NCBI GenBank assembly: GCA_019309565.1
Contig: JAFDFZ010000036.1
Location: 1 to 37,101, forward strand
Origin: Deltaproteobacteria bacterium
Lineage (GTDB): Bacteria; Desulfobacterota; Desulfobacteria; Desulfobacterales; SURF-15
Direction of reading: 5' to 3'
DNA: 37,101 nucleotides
Numbering within the stretch: the first letter of the stretch is position 1; the number at the start of each line of letters is the position of its first letter. A program made the translations under genes and the position numbers. The notes below the pieces were generated by a model. It had not been told where the DNA came from. It searched no databases and saw only the letters and a list, made by a program, of their open reading frames with translations. This document shows positions 17,159 to 26,236 of the stretch, one piece after another.

Positions 17159-18457
17159 TCAGAAAATTTCACCCCGCACCGAGTCGATCCCGTTCATTTC
17201 AACTAGCCTGACGGATACGATTTGGTTTTTCAGCTCATCGGGTCCTTTTACCTTAATGGTAAGGTAATTTGAAGTTTTCCCTCTCAGAGAACCTGATTGA
17301 GGGTCTGCGGTTTCTTCTATCAAAACAAGGAGCCGTGCGCCGATGAATCTTTCGTAAAAAACCTTTTTCTTCCTGATGCCAAGAGACCGCATATGTTGAC
17401 ACCTTATTTTTTTGATTCTCGATTCGACATGCTCCGGAAATCTGCTGGCAGCAGTGCCTTTTCTTGAAGAGAAAGGAAAAACATGCAGGTAGCTTATCGG
17501 CAACTGCTCGATCAGCTTGCAGGTATTTTCGAAAGCTGTATCGGTTTCCCCCGGGAATCCTATCATCACATCTACACCGATGGCGGCATCGGGTATCCAT
17601 TTGTGAATCTTCAACACCAGCTCTTTGAAATGACTTATAGAATATGGGCGGTTCATTCGTTTAAGAATCCCATCGTCTCCACTTTGAAGAGGAATGTGAA
17701 AATGATGGCAGATACAGCTCGAGGCTGCCACAAGCCGGATGATGTCTTCGCTCAGCTCCAGAGGCTCAATGGAACTTAACCTTACACGATCTATGACGCC
17801 ATCGGCATCGATTCTTTTCAACAAATCCACAAGACGCGTGTTTTCCGAACGCAGATCAAGGCCATAACTTCCCAGGTGGATGCCGGAAAGAACAACCTCC
17901 CGAAAGCCGGCATCCTTCAATCGACGGATGTTTAACAGAACCTGCTCCGAGGGCATACTGCGGCTTGGCCCTCTGGCATAAGGCACGATGCAATAGGTGC
18001 AGAATGCGTCGCAGCCGTCCTGTATTTTTAGAAAGGGCCGTGTTCTTTTGATAGCCGATGCAAATGAACAGTAATGAAGTGTATCGAGCCTATGTCGGCC
18101 ATCGCCGCTTTCAGCAAGGTGCTGTACAGGAAACCGGCCGGGGATATCCAGTTTTTCTTTCTGTGAAATGATTTCGTGGACCCCTGGGATTTCTCGAAAA
18201 GCTTCAGGTTCCACCTGGGCATCACATCCGGTTACTAAAACCAGGGCATCGGGATTGGATCGGATGGCGCCTCTGACCGCTTGCCTTGATTGCTGCGAGG
18301 CCCTCAGCGTAACGGCGCACGTATTGACGATACATAAATCGGACGGTTCATCCGATTGGACCGGCAGCCAACCGTTTGCTTCAAACCGGCTTGAGATGAC
18401 ATCTGATTCAGATAGATTTACCTTGCAACCCAATGTGACGATTTTGAATTTCGGCAT
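17159..18457 (-). CDS. mtaB: tRNA (N6-L-threonylcarbamoyladenosine(37)-C2)-methylthiotransferase MtaB
   Basis: This complete 432-aa radical-SAM methylthiotransferase has the three UPF0004 cluster cysteines Cys11 (TLGCKVN), Cys47 (VNTCAVT) and Cys77 (VTGCDAQ), and the radical-SAM triad Cys148/152/155 (CDAFCTYC). Family motifs LSGIHLGSYG, HIPLQSGDD and DVMIGFPGE are present, and a TRAM-like tail follows. MtaB adds methylthio to t6A37 in tRNAs decoding ANN codons, using two [4Fe-4S] clusters. It is encoded 40 bases after mnmA, making this part of the run a tRNA-thiolation block. Confidence 0.95.
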   Translation of the reverse strand: MPKFKIVTLGCKVNLSESDVISSRFEANGWLPVQSDEPSDLCIVNTCAVTLRASQQSRQAVRGAIRSNPDALVLVTGCDAQVEPEAFREIPGVHEIISQKEKLDIPGRFPVQHLAESGDGRHRLDTLHYCSFASAIKRTRPFLKIQDGCDAFCTYCIVPYARGPSRSMPSEQVLLNIRRLKDAGFREVVLSGIHLGSYGLDLRSENTRLVDLLKRIDADGVIDRVRLSSIEPLELSEDIIRLVAASSCICHHFHIPLQSGDDGILKRMNRPYSISHFKELVLKIHKWIPDAAIGVDVMIGFPGETDTAFENTCKLIEQLPISYLHVFPFSSRKGTAASRFPEHVESRIKKIRCQHMRSLGIRKKKVFYERFIGARLLVLIEETADPQSGSLRGKTSNYLTIKVKGPDELKNQIVSVRLVEMNGIDSVRGEIF

Positions 18458-18497
18458 TGTTATCCGCTGATTTTAGTTCCACCCAACAAGCTCTCTT

Positions 18498-19607
18498 TCA
18501 TCCAGCCTCTGGAGCCGTGGTCTGTTCAATCCACCCGCTGCCAAGTACTTCCTCTCCGGAGTAAAAAGCCGCACACTGACCCGGGGTCACAGCAGATTGA
18601 GGCTTTTTGAACCTGATCAGTGCACTTTTTTTATCTATCGGAATCAGGATACAGGGGGCCGCTTTGTGCCGATATCTGACTTTTGTTTCAACAGTCACGG
18701 GGGAAGACGGAGGGTCCTGGATCCAACGTATATCTTCCACCTTGCATTCCCAAGCCAAAAGATCCTTCTTATCTCCCACCACCAGGCGATTGTTTCGAGT
18801 ATCAATTCTTACAACGTAAAAGGGTTTTTCTGCCGGACAATTTATACCACGGCGCTGGCCGATGGTAAACAGATGCACCCCCATGTGCTCACCGATCCTG
18901 TGGCCTTTCATATCTACAATCGGACCTGGTTTCGGTTTAATGCCTGCTTTTTGGATAAGAAACCGAGCATAGGGTTTTTGTCCTACAAAACAGATGTTCT
19001 GGCTTTCCTTTTTTACGAAAGTCAGAAACCCTTTTTCTTTCGCTATTTGTATGACTTGCGGCTTTGTCATTTTTGCCAGCGGAAATCGTGCCCGGCTCAG
19101 ATGGTTCTTTTCCAGTCTGGATAGAAAATAGGATTGCTCCTTTTCAGGATCAACCCCCTTAAACAGGTGGAAGCGGCCGGTTTCATCCCGGATGACACTA
19201 GCATAATGTCCGGTGGCCAATGCTGTTGCCCCCAGTTTTTGTGCTGCCTTGAACAGAAAACCGAACTTGATCAGCGGGTTGCAGACAATGCAGGGATTGG
19301 GGGTTCGCCCTGCCTGATACGTTCTAACGAAATAAGCAACAATTGTTTCTTCAAACTCACAGCGGATATCGATGACCTCTATGGGAATGTCAATGATCTT
19401 GGCAATGGGCAGTAACTGACGCAAAGCAGCCTCCCTGGCGGCCGAAAAATCATCGGTGCCTTCCAGAACCCCGGCCCTTTCACCAACAGGGCCGTATCCT
19501 GTTATGAAATGAATTCCGATAACCTCACATCCCTGTCTTTTCAAAAGATACGCCGCTACCGTGGAATCCACGCCTCCGCTTAAGGCAATGGCTATTTTCT
19601 TCTTCAT
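18498..19607 (-). CDS. mnmA: tRNA-specific 2-thiouridylase MnmA (three-cysteine variant)
   Basis: This 369-aa enzyme has the PP-loop SGGVDS (10-15), the ATGHYA motif (131-136), GVDPEKEQSYFL, and FTIGQRRG near residue 250. MnmA activates U34 of Lys/Glu/Gln tRNAs with ATP and installs sulfur. Most MnmA proteins read NPDxxCN at the first cysteine; this one reads NPCIVCN, so Cys106, Cys109 and the later Cys206 (NICFVG) form a C-x2-C...C set. ATG starts immediately after the stop of the NIL-ferredoxin gene (TAAATG), a strong sign of coupled synthesis. Start and length fit the family. Confidence 0.95.
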   Translation of the reverse strand: MKKKIAIALSGGVDSTVAAYLLKRQGCEVIGIHFITGYGPVGERAGVLEGTDDFSAAREAALRQLLPIAKIIDIPIEVIDIRCEFEETIVAYFVRTYQAGRTPNPCIVCNPLIKFGFLFKAAQKLGATALATGHYASVIRDETGRFHLFKGVDPEKEQSYFLSRLEKNHLSRARFPLAKMTKPQVIQIAKEKGFLTFVKKESQNICFVGQKPYARFLIQKAGIKPKPGPIVDMKGHRIGEHMGVHLFTIGQRRGINCPAEKPFYVVRIDTRNNRLVVGDKKDLLAWECKVEDIRWIQDPPSSPVTVETKVRYRHKAAPCILIPIDKKSALIRFKKPQSAVTPGQCAAFYSGEEVLGSGWIEQTTAPEAG

Positions 19608-20033
19608 TTAAAAAAACGTGTCGTTCATTGGCCGAACGTCCATTGCGCGAGTCGGACAGGCAGGAACACACAGCTCACATACACTGCACTTTGCCTCCTC
19701 AAAAGAGACTGACATTTCCGGTCTTACAATGGACAGGGCTCCTGTAGGGCATACTGCCGTGCATGCACCGCAGTGCGTGCACTTTTTCTGATTTCGTTTC
19801 ACTTTCTGTGCCGCATTCTGAACCTGTACTCCCTGTGTTTTAAGATATTCGACCCCTTCTTTGAAGTTTTTCCTGGTGCCCGACAGTTCGAGCACCATTA
19901 CACCCTCTTTTCTCGGCAAAATAGTTGCATTCAAGATATTGAATGTGAGGTCATAGTCCTTGGCGAGATAACAGACGATCGGTTTTTGTACCTCTGTTTT
20001 GGGAAATCGAAGAATCAGTATTTTTGAGAACAC
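19608..20033 (-). CDS. NIL-domain ferredoxin with two [4Fe-4S] motifs
   Basis: This 141-aa protein has an N-terminal NIL domain (residues ~2-75, LTFNILNATILPRKEGVMVLEL) and two ferredoxin motifs: C85-x2-C88-x2-C91-x3-C95 and C116-x2-C119-x2-C122-x3-C126, each ending in CP. It probably carries two [4Fe-4S] clusters and transfers electrons or sulfur in the cytoplasm. Its stop codon abuts the mnmA ATG, so a role in tRNA thiolation is a reasonable inference. It uses a GTG start 6 bases after GGAGG and is first in the operon, behind a strong sigma-70-type promoter. Confidence 0.9.
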   Translation of the reverse strand: MFSKILILRFPKTEVQKPIVCYLAKDYDLTFNILNATILPRKEGVMVLELSGTRKNFKEGVEYLKTQGVQVQNAAQKVKRNQKKCTHCGACTAVCPTGALSIVRPEMSVSFEEAKCSVCELCVPACPTRAMDVRPMNDTFF

Positions 20034-20108
20034 ACTAAACCTCCACGGGAAAGTGGTTAAAGCATAGGGTACTTCCTATCAACATGTATGTAGAATATTT
20101 GAATTATT

Positions 20109-20137
20109 ATTTTATTGCCGCAAAAATGCCCTGTCAA
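20109..20137 (-). promoter_or_regulatory. Strong sigma-70-type promoter for the NIL-ferredoxin/mnmA operon
   Basis: On the minus strand TTGACA and TAAAAT are separated by 17 bases, a near-consensus promoter. The predicted start near 20102 gives a leader of about 69 bases before the GTG at 20033. It could serve all seven genes down to 12793, because they are closely spaced or overlapping. Confidence 0.7.
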
Positions 20138-20151
20138 CCGACTCTTTCACT

Positions 20152-20629
20152 GCAATTCTCGGTGAATTCCAGGCCATGAGCCGAATGGTTGCATTTTTCA
20201 CACTCTAATCCTTCGAAAAGTTCCATGCGATGGCGTCGAATGAAATTTTTGAAAGGCAAAATACAATTTACCACCCACCATGACGGCACAATCAGCGTTA
20301 ACAAAGCGATTAAACAAGGGGGATCAAGATCTTAGGCTGCTTAGTAACCCCTCCCCTGTGCCTTAAGCTCGATGTTTCATATTGGCTGCCGCCTACGAGC
20401 TTCGGTATGATTATTTTGCCTTCAAAAATTTTATTCGACTTAAGGCGCACTTTTTTGCAAGCCTCACACGCTTAAAAATTCAATTATTCTGCAAATAGAG
20501 AGCGTTTTCATTTTCACATCATAGTTGCATAAATCATATAGTAAAATGGCCTGTATGCTTGAATTTATCAGTACCGGACGATTGCGCCTTTTGAGTAGTT
20601 TGACAACAACGGGGTTCACCGAGAATTGC
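20152..20629. repeat. 478-base unit bounded by 15-bp perfect inverted repeats
   Basis: GCAATTCTCGGTGAA at 20152-20166 is the exact reverse complement of TTCACCGAGAATTGC at 20615-20629. The interior has no transposase frame. A near-identical pair with only 18 bases between the arms occurs at 34622-34669. The structure is compatible with a non-autonomous or decayed mobile element; no target-site duplication could be identified. Confidence 0.5.
20523..20615 (+). repeat. Diverged ~93-base interspersed repeat, copy 1
   Basis: It aligns with 27575-27666 over its whole length at roughly 75-80% identity by eye, including blocks such as CCTGTAT, TTTATCAGTA, CTTTTGA and AACGGGGT. Both copies lie upstream of and in the same orientation as a gene (20820 and 27698). 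It ends where the right-hand inverted repeat of the 478-base unit begins. Confidence 0.65.
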
Positions 20630-20819
20630 TCTCTCTTTCAGGATTTTCCTTTTAAAACCACTTGCGGCACCGGCCATCGTCATTAAATTGTAGGGTGGGA
20701 TTTCAGGCTTTCCTGTAAAGGCTTTCGATTCAGCTAGTTTGGCTTTCGTTCAATGTGCCCCTTTTGCCAAACAGTAACAATTCAACCGTATTTGGAATTT
20801 TGACGATATTATAAAAGGA

Positions 20820-22973
20820 ATGAACTCGGTCGCTTATCGCACAACCGGTCTGTTTGTAAAAACCATTTCCGCCCTTTCAAAGGTTCGTTTAAATATCCAC
20901 GAGCAGGAGAATATTCCTCATGGTTCCATCATTTTCGTCATCAACCATTTCACTAGAATCGAAACGCTTCTGCTTCCGTATCATCTAAACCGTATCACCG
21001 GCATTCCCGTATGGTCCCTTGCAGATGACAGCCTGTTTAAAGGAGCTCTGGGTAAATTCCTTGATGCAGTGGGTGCCGTATCCACTAGAAATCCTCATCG
21101 GGATCAGCTCATTGTCAAAACCCTGCTCACCGGAGAAGCCCTGTGGGTTATCTTTCCGGAAGGTCGAATGGTGAAAAGCAAAAAGATATTCGATAAAGGC
21201 AGGTTCATGATATTTTATGCCGGCGGTAAACGACCCCCTCATACGGGAGCCGCCACCTTGGCCCTTCGTACGGAGTTTTACAGACAGAGACTCAAAGAGA
21301 TGGTTAAAGTCAATTCTAAAGAAGCGAATCGAATTAAGGATCTGCTGGAGATACGGGATCTCGAGCCGGTTCTTAGGAACAAAACCTTTATAGTTCCCAT
21401 AAACATGACCTATTTCCCCCTGAGGGGTAAAGAGAACATCTTGAGCAATTTAGCAGAGCAGTTCGTTGAAAAGGTGCCGGAGAGAATTCGGGAAGAAATC
21501 ATGACCGAAGGTACTATGCTGCTGTCCGGCGTGGATATTGATATGCGCATTGGGCAGCCGATTCAGATTGAGAACTATTTGGGGCTATCCACAGTGGGCA
21601 GAGATATCAAAAACAGGAAGGAAATCAATTTCGATGATCCCATCCCCTCAAGGCGGGATATGAGAAAGGCGGCGCTTGAGATTATGCAACGGTACATGTC
21701 TGCCATATACAATATGACCACGGTCAATCACGACCATCTGTTTGCATCCATTCTTCGGATGATTCCCCGCCGGCATATTGATGTTTACGAATTAAAACAA
21801 CGGGCTTTTCTGGCTGCATCGGCGGACCTGGGAAAGTTGGGAGTTCATTACCATTCCCAGCTCAAAGGCGAGCAACTCCATCTTCTGACCGACGATCGAT
21901 TCAATCGATTCAGGGATTTTCTTTCCCTTGCTGTTGAAAAGAAGGTGATCAAAAAAAGCGGTAAGACCATCGTAAAAGATCCTTTCCGGTTTTCCATATC
22001 ATTTGATTTTCACAAGATTCGGATTGAAAACCCCGTTGCGGTTATAGCCAATGAAGTGGAACCGTTGAAGCAGTTGCAGCGGCATTTGAGGAGGGTATCC
22101 TGGATGCCTCGGTTTTGGTTGCGCAGAAAGATTGCACAGCGCTTGCTTGAACAGGCCATATCTGAATACCACAGAGATTATCGAACATATTACATTGACG
22201 GAGAGTCCAAAAACAAAGCCGTGGGCATGCCATACCTGATCAAAGGAAAGTCACGCAAAATCGGTGTTCTTCTCATTCATGGATACATGGCCGCACCGCT
22301 GGAGGTAAAAGAACTGGCCGAACACCTTGGTCGGCAGGGTATATGGGTTTATGTGCCACGTTTGAAAGGCCACGGGACGTCTGCCGACGATCTGGCTGCT
22401 CGTTCCCATATGGATTGGGTTCGGTCGGTTGATATCGGTTATGCAGTTGTCCGCAGTCTATGTGAGCGGGTTGTGACTGGAGGTTTTTCCACCGGTGCCG
22501 GCCTTGCACTGCACCTGGCGACTCGTGTGGACGACCTTGCTGGTGTCTTTGCGGTTTGTCCGCCTATGCGCCTGCATGATTTTTCAGTCAAGTTCGTACC
22601 TGCGGTGGATGTTTGGAATCGACTGATGCAACGCGTTCAGTTAAACGGTGCCAAAAAAGAATTTGTGGAAAATCATCCGGAGAATCCGCACATCAACTAT
22701 TTTCGAAATCCCATATCGGGAGTGCGAGAGCTGGAGCGGTTGATGACGACGCTGGAACCAAAATTGCCATCGCTTAAGATACCCGCACTGATAGTGCAAT
22801 CGGCCGGAGATCCCGTGGTTGATCCGAAAGGTTCAAAACGGATATTCGAGTTGCTCGGATCTGAAAACAAACAATACACGCTTTTTCATTTCAACCGCCA
22901 TGGGATTCTGCTGGGAAAGGGTGCAGAGGTAGTGCACAGGGTGATAGGAAATTTCATAAAGGGCCTGTCATAG
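20820..22973 (+). CDS. Acyltransferase (PlsC-like) fused to alpha/beta hydrolase
   Basis: This 717-aa two-enzyme protein has an N-terminal half (1-~300) that is a glycerolipid acyltransferase, with the motif INHFTRIET (His43, Glu48) and FPEGR at 112-116. The usual HX4D is HX4E here. A linker at ~300-465 may extend the lipid-binding part. The C-terminal half (~478-717) is a lipase/carboxylesterase fold: oxyanion region LLIHGY (484-489), nucleophile Ser557 in GFSTGAG, Asp664 or Asp668, and His694 in FNRHG. One chain may thus remodel phospholipids or monoacylglycerol by deacylation and reacylation. ATG 20820 follows AAAGGA closely; no operon partner is evident. Confidence 0.88.
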   Translation: MNSVAYRTTGLFVKTISALSKVRLNIHEQENIPHGSIIFVINHFTRIETLLLPYHLNRITGIPVWSLADDSLFKGALGKFLDAVGAVSTRNPHRDQLIVKTLLTGEALWVIFPEGRMVKSKKIFDKGRFMIFYAGGKRPPHTGAATLALRTEFYRQRLKEMVKVNSKEANRIKDLLEIRDLEPVLRNKTFIVPINMTYFPLRGKENILSNLAEQFVEKVPERIREEIMTEGTMLLSGVDIDMRIGQPIQIENYLGLSTVGRDIKNRKEINFDDPIPSRRDMRKAALEIMQRYMSAIYNMTTVNHDHLFASILRMIPRRHIDVYELKQRAFLAASADLGKLGVHYHSQLKGEQLHLLTDDRFNRFRDFLSLAVEKKVIKKSGKTIVKDPFRFSISFDFHKIRIENPVAVIANEVEPLKQLQRHLRRVSWMPRFWLRRKIAQRLLEQAISEYHRDYRTYYIDGESKNKAVGMPYLIKGKSRKIGVLLIHGYMAAPLEVKELAEHLGRQGIWVYVPRLKGHGTSADDLAARSHMDWVRSVDIGYAVVRSLCERVVTGGFSTGAGLALHLATRVDDLAGVFAVCPPMRLHDFSVKFVPAVDVWNRLMQRVQLNGAKKEFVENHPENPHINYFRNPISGVRELERLMTTLEPKLPSLKIPALIVQSAGDPVVDPKGSKRIFELLGSENKQYTLFHFNRHGILLGKGAEVVHRVIGNFIKGLS

Positions 22974-23089
22974 TATTAAAAGGCTGCCTGTATGTTGTGG
23001 TATAATCTGTTTTAACCCATTTGTTTATAATGAATTTTCTAAATTCCGCTCGAAATTACAAGCGACTTCAATCGGCTGTAACCCTCTGG

Positions 23090-23125
23090 CCCCGAGCCCT
23101 GAACCTGGGACCGATCAGTTTAGGT
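23090..23125. repeat. 36-base intergenic repeat, copy 1
   Basis: It matches 31707-31742 at 32 of 36 positions by eye (cores CCCTGAAC and ACCGATCAGTT). This copy overlaps the 3' end of the KaiC-like ATPase gene on the opposite strand; the second copy is fully intergenic. Function unknown. Confidence 0.6.
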
Positions 23126-23840
23126 AATATATAGTTGATGATGCTTTATTCTTGATCATCAACGATGCCGGATCCAACAGCAGTTCGCCGCCACCGGGGC
23201 CGTGCTCACAACCTTTTAAAGGATTGATGTGAATCTCTGAGCCGCTGGGTTTAAGTTCTATGGCAACTTCAAAAAGATCTGAAGCTTTTCCCAAGGATGG
23301 GGGCATTCCATTCGGCCCCGGTGCTTCATGACGGTGGGTTCGCACTGTAAACCAACTGCACAGACTATTCTTTTTCAACAGCTTCTTTAAGCCGTAAAGA
23401 TGTATATCAGACCGGGCATGGAAGGGAAATCCATCCATCATAAGAATCTGAGGGGAAAATACGTTCTGTTGTGTTATGTCAGTCAATCGCTCTTCCAGAA
23501 CCGGTACGGTGAACCCTTCTTTTGTGAATGTCATGATAAATCGGTGCTGAAACATCTTATCCCGTGCCATTTTTTGTTGGCTTCTGCTCCAATTCGCCGA
23601 GATGTTTCTGAAGACCTCCTCATACCAGATGCAAACTTTTTCCACTGGATCATTTAGGCTGATGTGAAGAACATTTTTTCCCCGCAACAAATAATCCAGG
23701 GAGATCTGGATGAGAAAAGAAGTTTTGCCCACCCCAGCACGGGCAAGGATTGCACCAAACCCTCCCGGAGGTAAAATTTCCTCTGTTCGCTGTGTCAGTA
23801 ACCTGAGCGGATTTTGGAAACCAAGACTGTTTTTATGCAT
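23115..23840 (-). CDS. KaiC/RecA-like P-loop ATPase of unknown function
   Basis: This 241-aa protein has Walker A ARAGVGKT (33-40), a Walker B-like ILMMDGFPF near residue 150, and an early-strand LLRGKNVLHISLNDP typical of RecA/KaiC-fold ATPases. There are no membrane segments and no recognised DNA-binding domain. It starts 17 bases after the EF-G gene and is probably co-transcribed with it, so a link to translation or stress is possible but unproven. Residues near the C-terminus come from the 36-base repeat region, so the true end may have been altered by repeat insertion. Confidence 0.75.
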   Translation of the reverse strand: MHKNSLGFQNPLRLLTQRTEEILPPGGFGAILARAGVGKTSFLIQISLDYLLRGKNVLHISLNDPVEKVCIWYEEVFRNISANWSRSQQKMARDKMFQHRFIMTFTKEGFTVPVLEERLTDITQQNVFSPQILMMDGFPFHARSDIHLYGLKKLLKKNSLCSWFTVRTHRHEAPGPNGMPPSLGKASDLFEVAIELKPSGSEIHINPLKGCEHGPGGGELLLDPASLMIKNKASSTIYYLN

Positions 23841-23857
23841 TGTTATCGAACCCTTTC

Positions 23858-25951
23858 CTATGCTGTTGCTACCGCCTTTTTTCCTTCCGATGTCCTTTTC
23901 TTTAATTGTTCTGCAATATGATCAGGCAGCTGTTTGTAATTTGAGAACTCCATTGTAAACTGAGCCTTGCCTTGACTCAGTGAACGGAGAGCGGTTGAGT
24001 ATCCGAACATCTCCGCCAACGGTACCAAGGCTTCAATTATCGCCTGGAAACCCTCGTCCTGGGATCCAACGATCATCCCGCGACGCTGGGTTAAAGATCC
24101 CATGATCGCTCCCTGGAACTCTATAGGTGTCTCAACCACTACTTTCATGATGGGTTCATGAATGACGGGGGCTGCTTTTTTAAACGCCTGGAGGAATGCT
24201 GCTCTGGCAGCAGTCTGAAAGGCCAAATCAGAAGAATCCACCGCATGAGATGCCCCATCGGTAAGTACAACCCTCACGCCCGTTACCGGAAAGCCCATCA
24301 ATGGGCCCTTTCTCAAGCAACTCCGAAACCCTTTCTCACAAGCAGGTATAAAATGACTGGGAATCGCCCCACCTTTCACCTGGTTTTCAAATACGAACTC
24401 CTGCTCGAGGATGGGTTCTATATAACCTGTCACACGGCCGAACTGACCTGCTCCACCGGTTTGTTTCTTATGGGTGTAATTGAAATCGGCCTTCTTTGAA
24501 ATGGTTTCCCGGTAGGACACCTGCGGTGTGCCGGTCACAACGTCTGCCTGGTACTCACGGCGCATCCGTTCGATATATATTTCCAGGTGAAGCTCCCCCA
24601 TGCCCGAAATAATGGTTTCTCCTGTTTCCTGGTCAACGAAAGACTTTAACGTGGGATCCTCTTTGGTGAATCGCGCAAGCGCCTTGGACATTTTCATCCG
24701 GGATTTGTGGTCTTTCGCCGAAATGGCAAGTGCGATGACGGGCTCCGGTACATGCATCGATGTTGTGGTGAGCCGAATGTCCGGCGCTGTGAAAGTGTCC
24801 CCTGAAACACATTCAATCCCGAACAGAGCTCCAATGAATCCAGCAGGAATCGTTTCGATATCCTCCATCTGGTCTGCATGCATTCGCACAACCCTGCCCA
24901 CCTTGACCTTTTTTCCGGTTCGTACATTGACAATGGCATCTCCCCTGGAAAGTGTTCCCTGATAGACCCGAACGTAGGTAAGCTGGCCATAGGGGCCATC
25001 TTCAAGTTTAAAGGCGAAGGCGACCATTGGTTTTTGCGGATCGGCAAGCAATGGGACCGGGGATTCATTGTTATTCAGGTCAATAGCCTCATTTTTCACA
25101 TCCAGAGGACATGGCAGCAATTGTGTTACCGCATCAAGAAGCGATTGAACGGCCTTGTTCTTGTAAGCAGATCCCATCAGAACCGGCGTCAATTTCCGTG
25201 CCAGCACCCCTTTTCGAATCGCACCAACCAAGAGGTCATGGGGAACCGCTTTATTTTCAAGAACGATTTCCAAAAGTTCGTCTGAAAACATCGTTGCCGC
25301 ATCGATGAGATATTCACGACGCTTTTCAGCTTCAGCCAAGAGATGTTCGGGTATGTCCTCAATCTTCACCACCTCTCCGTTGATACCTTCAAAATAAATG
25401 GCCTTCATAAGTATGAGGTCCACCACACCTGCAAATGATGCTTCCAGACCAATCGGCATTTGTAAGGTGAGCGCGTTGTGCCCCAGCTTTTCCTTGAGTT
25501 GTTGGATGACCCGTAATGGGTTTGCTCCGTTTCGGTCGCACTTGTTCACAAACGCAATACACGGCACGTGATAACGCTTCATTTGCTGGTTTACGGTTAT
25601 CGTCTGAGATTGAACGCCGCCTACGGCGCACAGCACCAGAATGGCACCGTCAAGAACTCTCAATGCACGCTCCACCTCGATGGTAAAATCAACATGTCCG
25701 GGAGTGTCGATGATGTTGATTTCATATCCTTTCCACTCACAGAATGTGGCCGCCGATGCAATGGTAATTCCGCGTTCTTTCTCAAGCTCCATTGAATCCA
25801 TGGTGGCTCCAACACCATCTTTGCCTTTTACATCGTGCATGGTACGAATTCTTTTGGTATAAAACAGCATCCGCTCGGTAAGAGTCGTTTTGCCTGCGTC
25901 TATATGAGCGCTTATGCCGATATTTCTAACATTTTCAATCAAATGATCCAT
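23858..25951 (-). CDS. fusA: Elongation factor G, spdEFG1 (mitochondrial EFG1-like) type
   Basis: This 697-aa translational GTPase is complete: G1 [10 protein letters not shown]2 RGIT, G3 DTPGHVDF, G4 NKCD, then domains II-V ending in [20 protein letters not shown]. The switch region [24 protein letters not shown] and [21 protein letters not shown] match the spdEFG1/mtEFG1 lineage known from spirochaetes, planctomycetes and deltaproteobacteria, in which one EF-G does translocation and a second (spdEFG2) does ribosome recycling. ATG 25951 has GAGG 9 bases upstream and starts the family's [13 protein letters not shown]; the upstream TTG at 25966 is less likely. It is the first gene of a pair with the KaiC-like ATPase. 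Confidence 0.93.
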   Translation of the reverse strand: MDHLIENVRNIGISAHIDAGKTTLTERMLFYTKRIRTMHDVKGKDGVGATMDSMELEKERGITIASAATFCEWKGYEINIIDTPGHVDFTIEVERALRVLDGAILVLCAVGGVQSQTITVNQQMKRYHVPCIAFVNKCDRNGANPLRVIQQLKEKLGHNALTLQMPIGLEASFAGVVDLILMKAIYFEGINGEVVKIEDIPEHLLAEAEKRREYLIDAATMFSDELLEIVLENKAVPHDLLVGAIRKGVLARKLTPVLMGSAYKNKAVQSLLDAVTQLLPCPLDVKNEAIDLNNNESPVPLLADPQKPMVAFAFKLEDGPYGQLTYVRVYQGTLSRGDAIVNVRTGKKVKVGRVVRMHADQMEDIETIPAGFIGALFGIECVSGDTFTAPDIRLTTTSMHVPEPVIALAISAKDHKSRMKMSKALARFTKEDPTLKSFVDQETGETIISGMGELHLEIYIERMRREYQADVVTGTPQVSYRETISKKADFNYTHKKQTGGAGQFGRVTGYIEPILEQEFVFENQVKGGAIPSHFIPACEKGFRSCLRKGPLMGFPVTGVRVVLTDGASHAVDSSDLAFQTAARAAFLQAFKKAAPVIHEPIMKVVVETPIEFQGAIMGSLTQRRGMIVGSQDEGFQAIIEALVPLAEMFGYSTALRSLSQGKAQFTMEFSNYKQLPDHIAEQLKKRTSEGKKAVATA

Positions 25952-26056
25952 AATGTGTTGCCTCAAAAACCCTCCAAACGAAAGTAAAGCCTATCCAGGA
26001 ATGAATACCTTGCGTCGTTAATCCTTGAAAAATTGCTATTTCACAATAAAATCCTT

Positions 26057-26084
26057 AATTTAATTATGATAATTCCAAAGTCAA
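26057..26084 (-). promoter_or_regulatory. Possible sigma-70-type promoter for the EF-G gene
   Basis: The minus strand shows TTGACT and TAAATT separated by 16 bases in an AT-rich stretch, with a predicted leader of about 100 bases. The match is moderate and other AT-rich -10 choices exist nearby. Confidence 0.35.
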
Positions 26085-26177
26085 GAAAACTATACCGTCT
26101 TATCAGCGGTTCTCGATAAACGTAAAATACATGCTGATTTGCCTAATCATTGCATTTTGAAGAAGCTTGAGTTCACG

Positions 26178-26204
26178 CCCCTTAGGCTTTTAGCCCGCAT
26201 GGGG
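26178..26204. terminator. Nested hairpin after the Smr gene
   Basis: Inner stem GGCT/AGCC with a 3-base loop is flanked by outer CCCC and GGGG arms. A short T-run follows on the plus strand only, whereas the Smr gene ends on the minus strand. It may end minus-strand transcription weakly or be an isolated repeat relic. Confidence 0.3.
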
Positions 26205-26236
26205 AGGTTTTATAAAGCGCGATTGATTTGAAAGGA

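Larger units (their letters stand above)
20138..20819. other. Long non-coding gap between divergent genes
   Basis: No convincing gene is seen. The gap holds the 15-bp inverted pair 20152-20166/20615-20629, the 93-base repeat copy 20523-20615, and an inner pair AAGCTCG (20365-20371)/CGAGCTT (20396-20402). The layout suggests an eroded insertion element or MITE-like unit. No promoter for the acyltransferase gene was found with confidence. Confidence 0.5.

Noticed and set aside
20138..20819. Possible small RNA or riboswitch in the long gap
   Set aside because: No known riboswitch core or tRNA-like fold was recognised; only repeats are supported.
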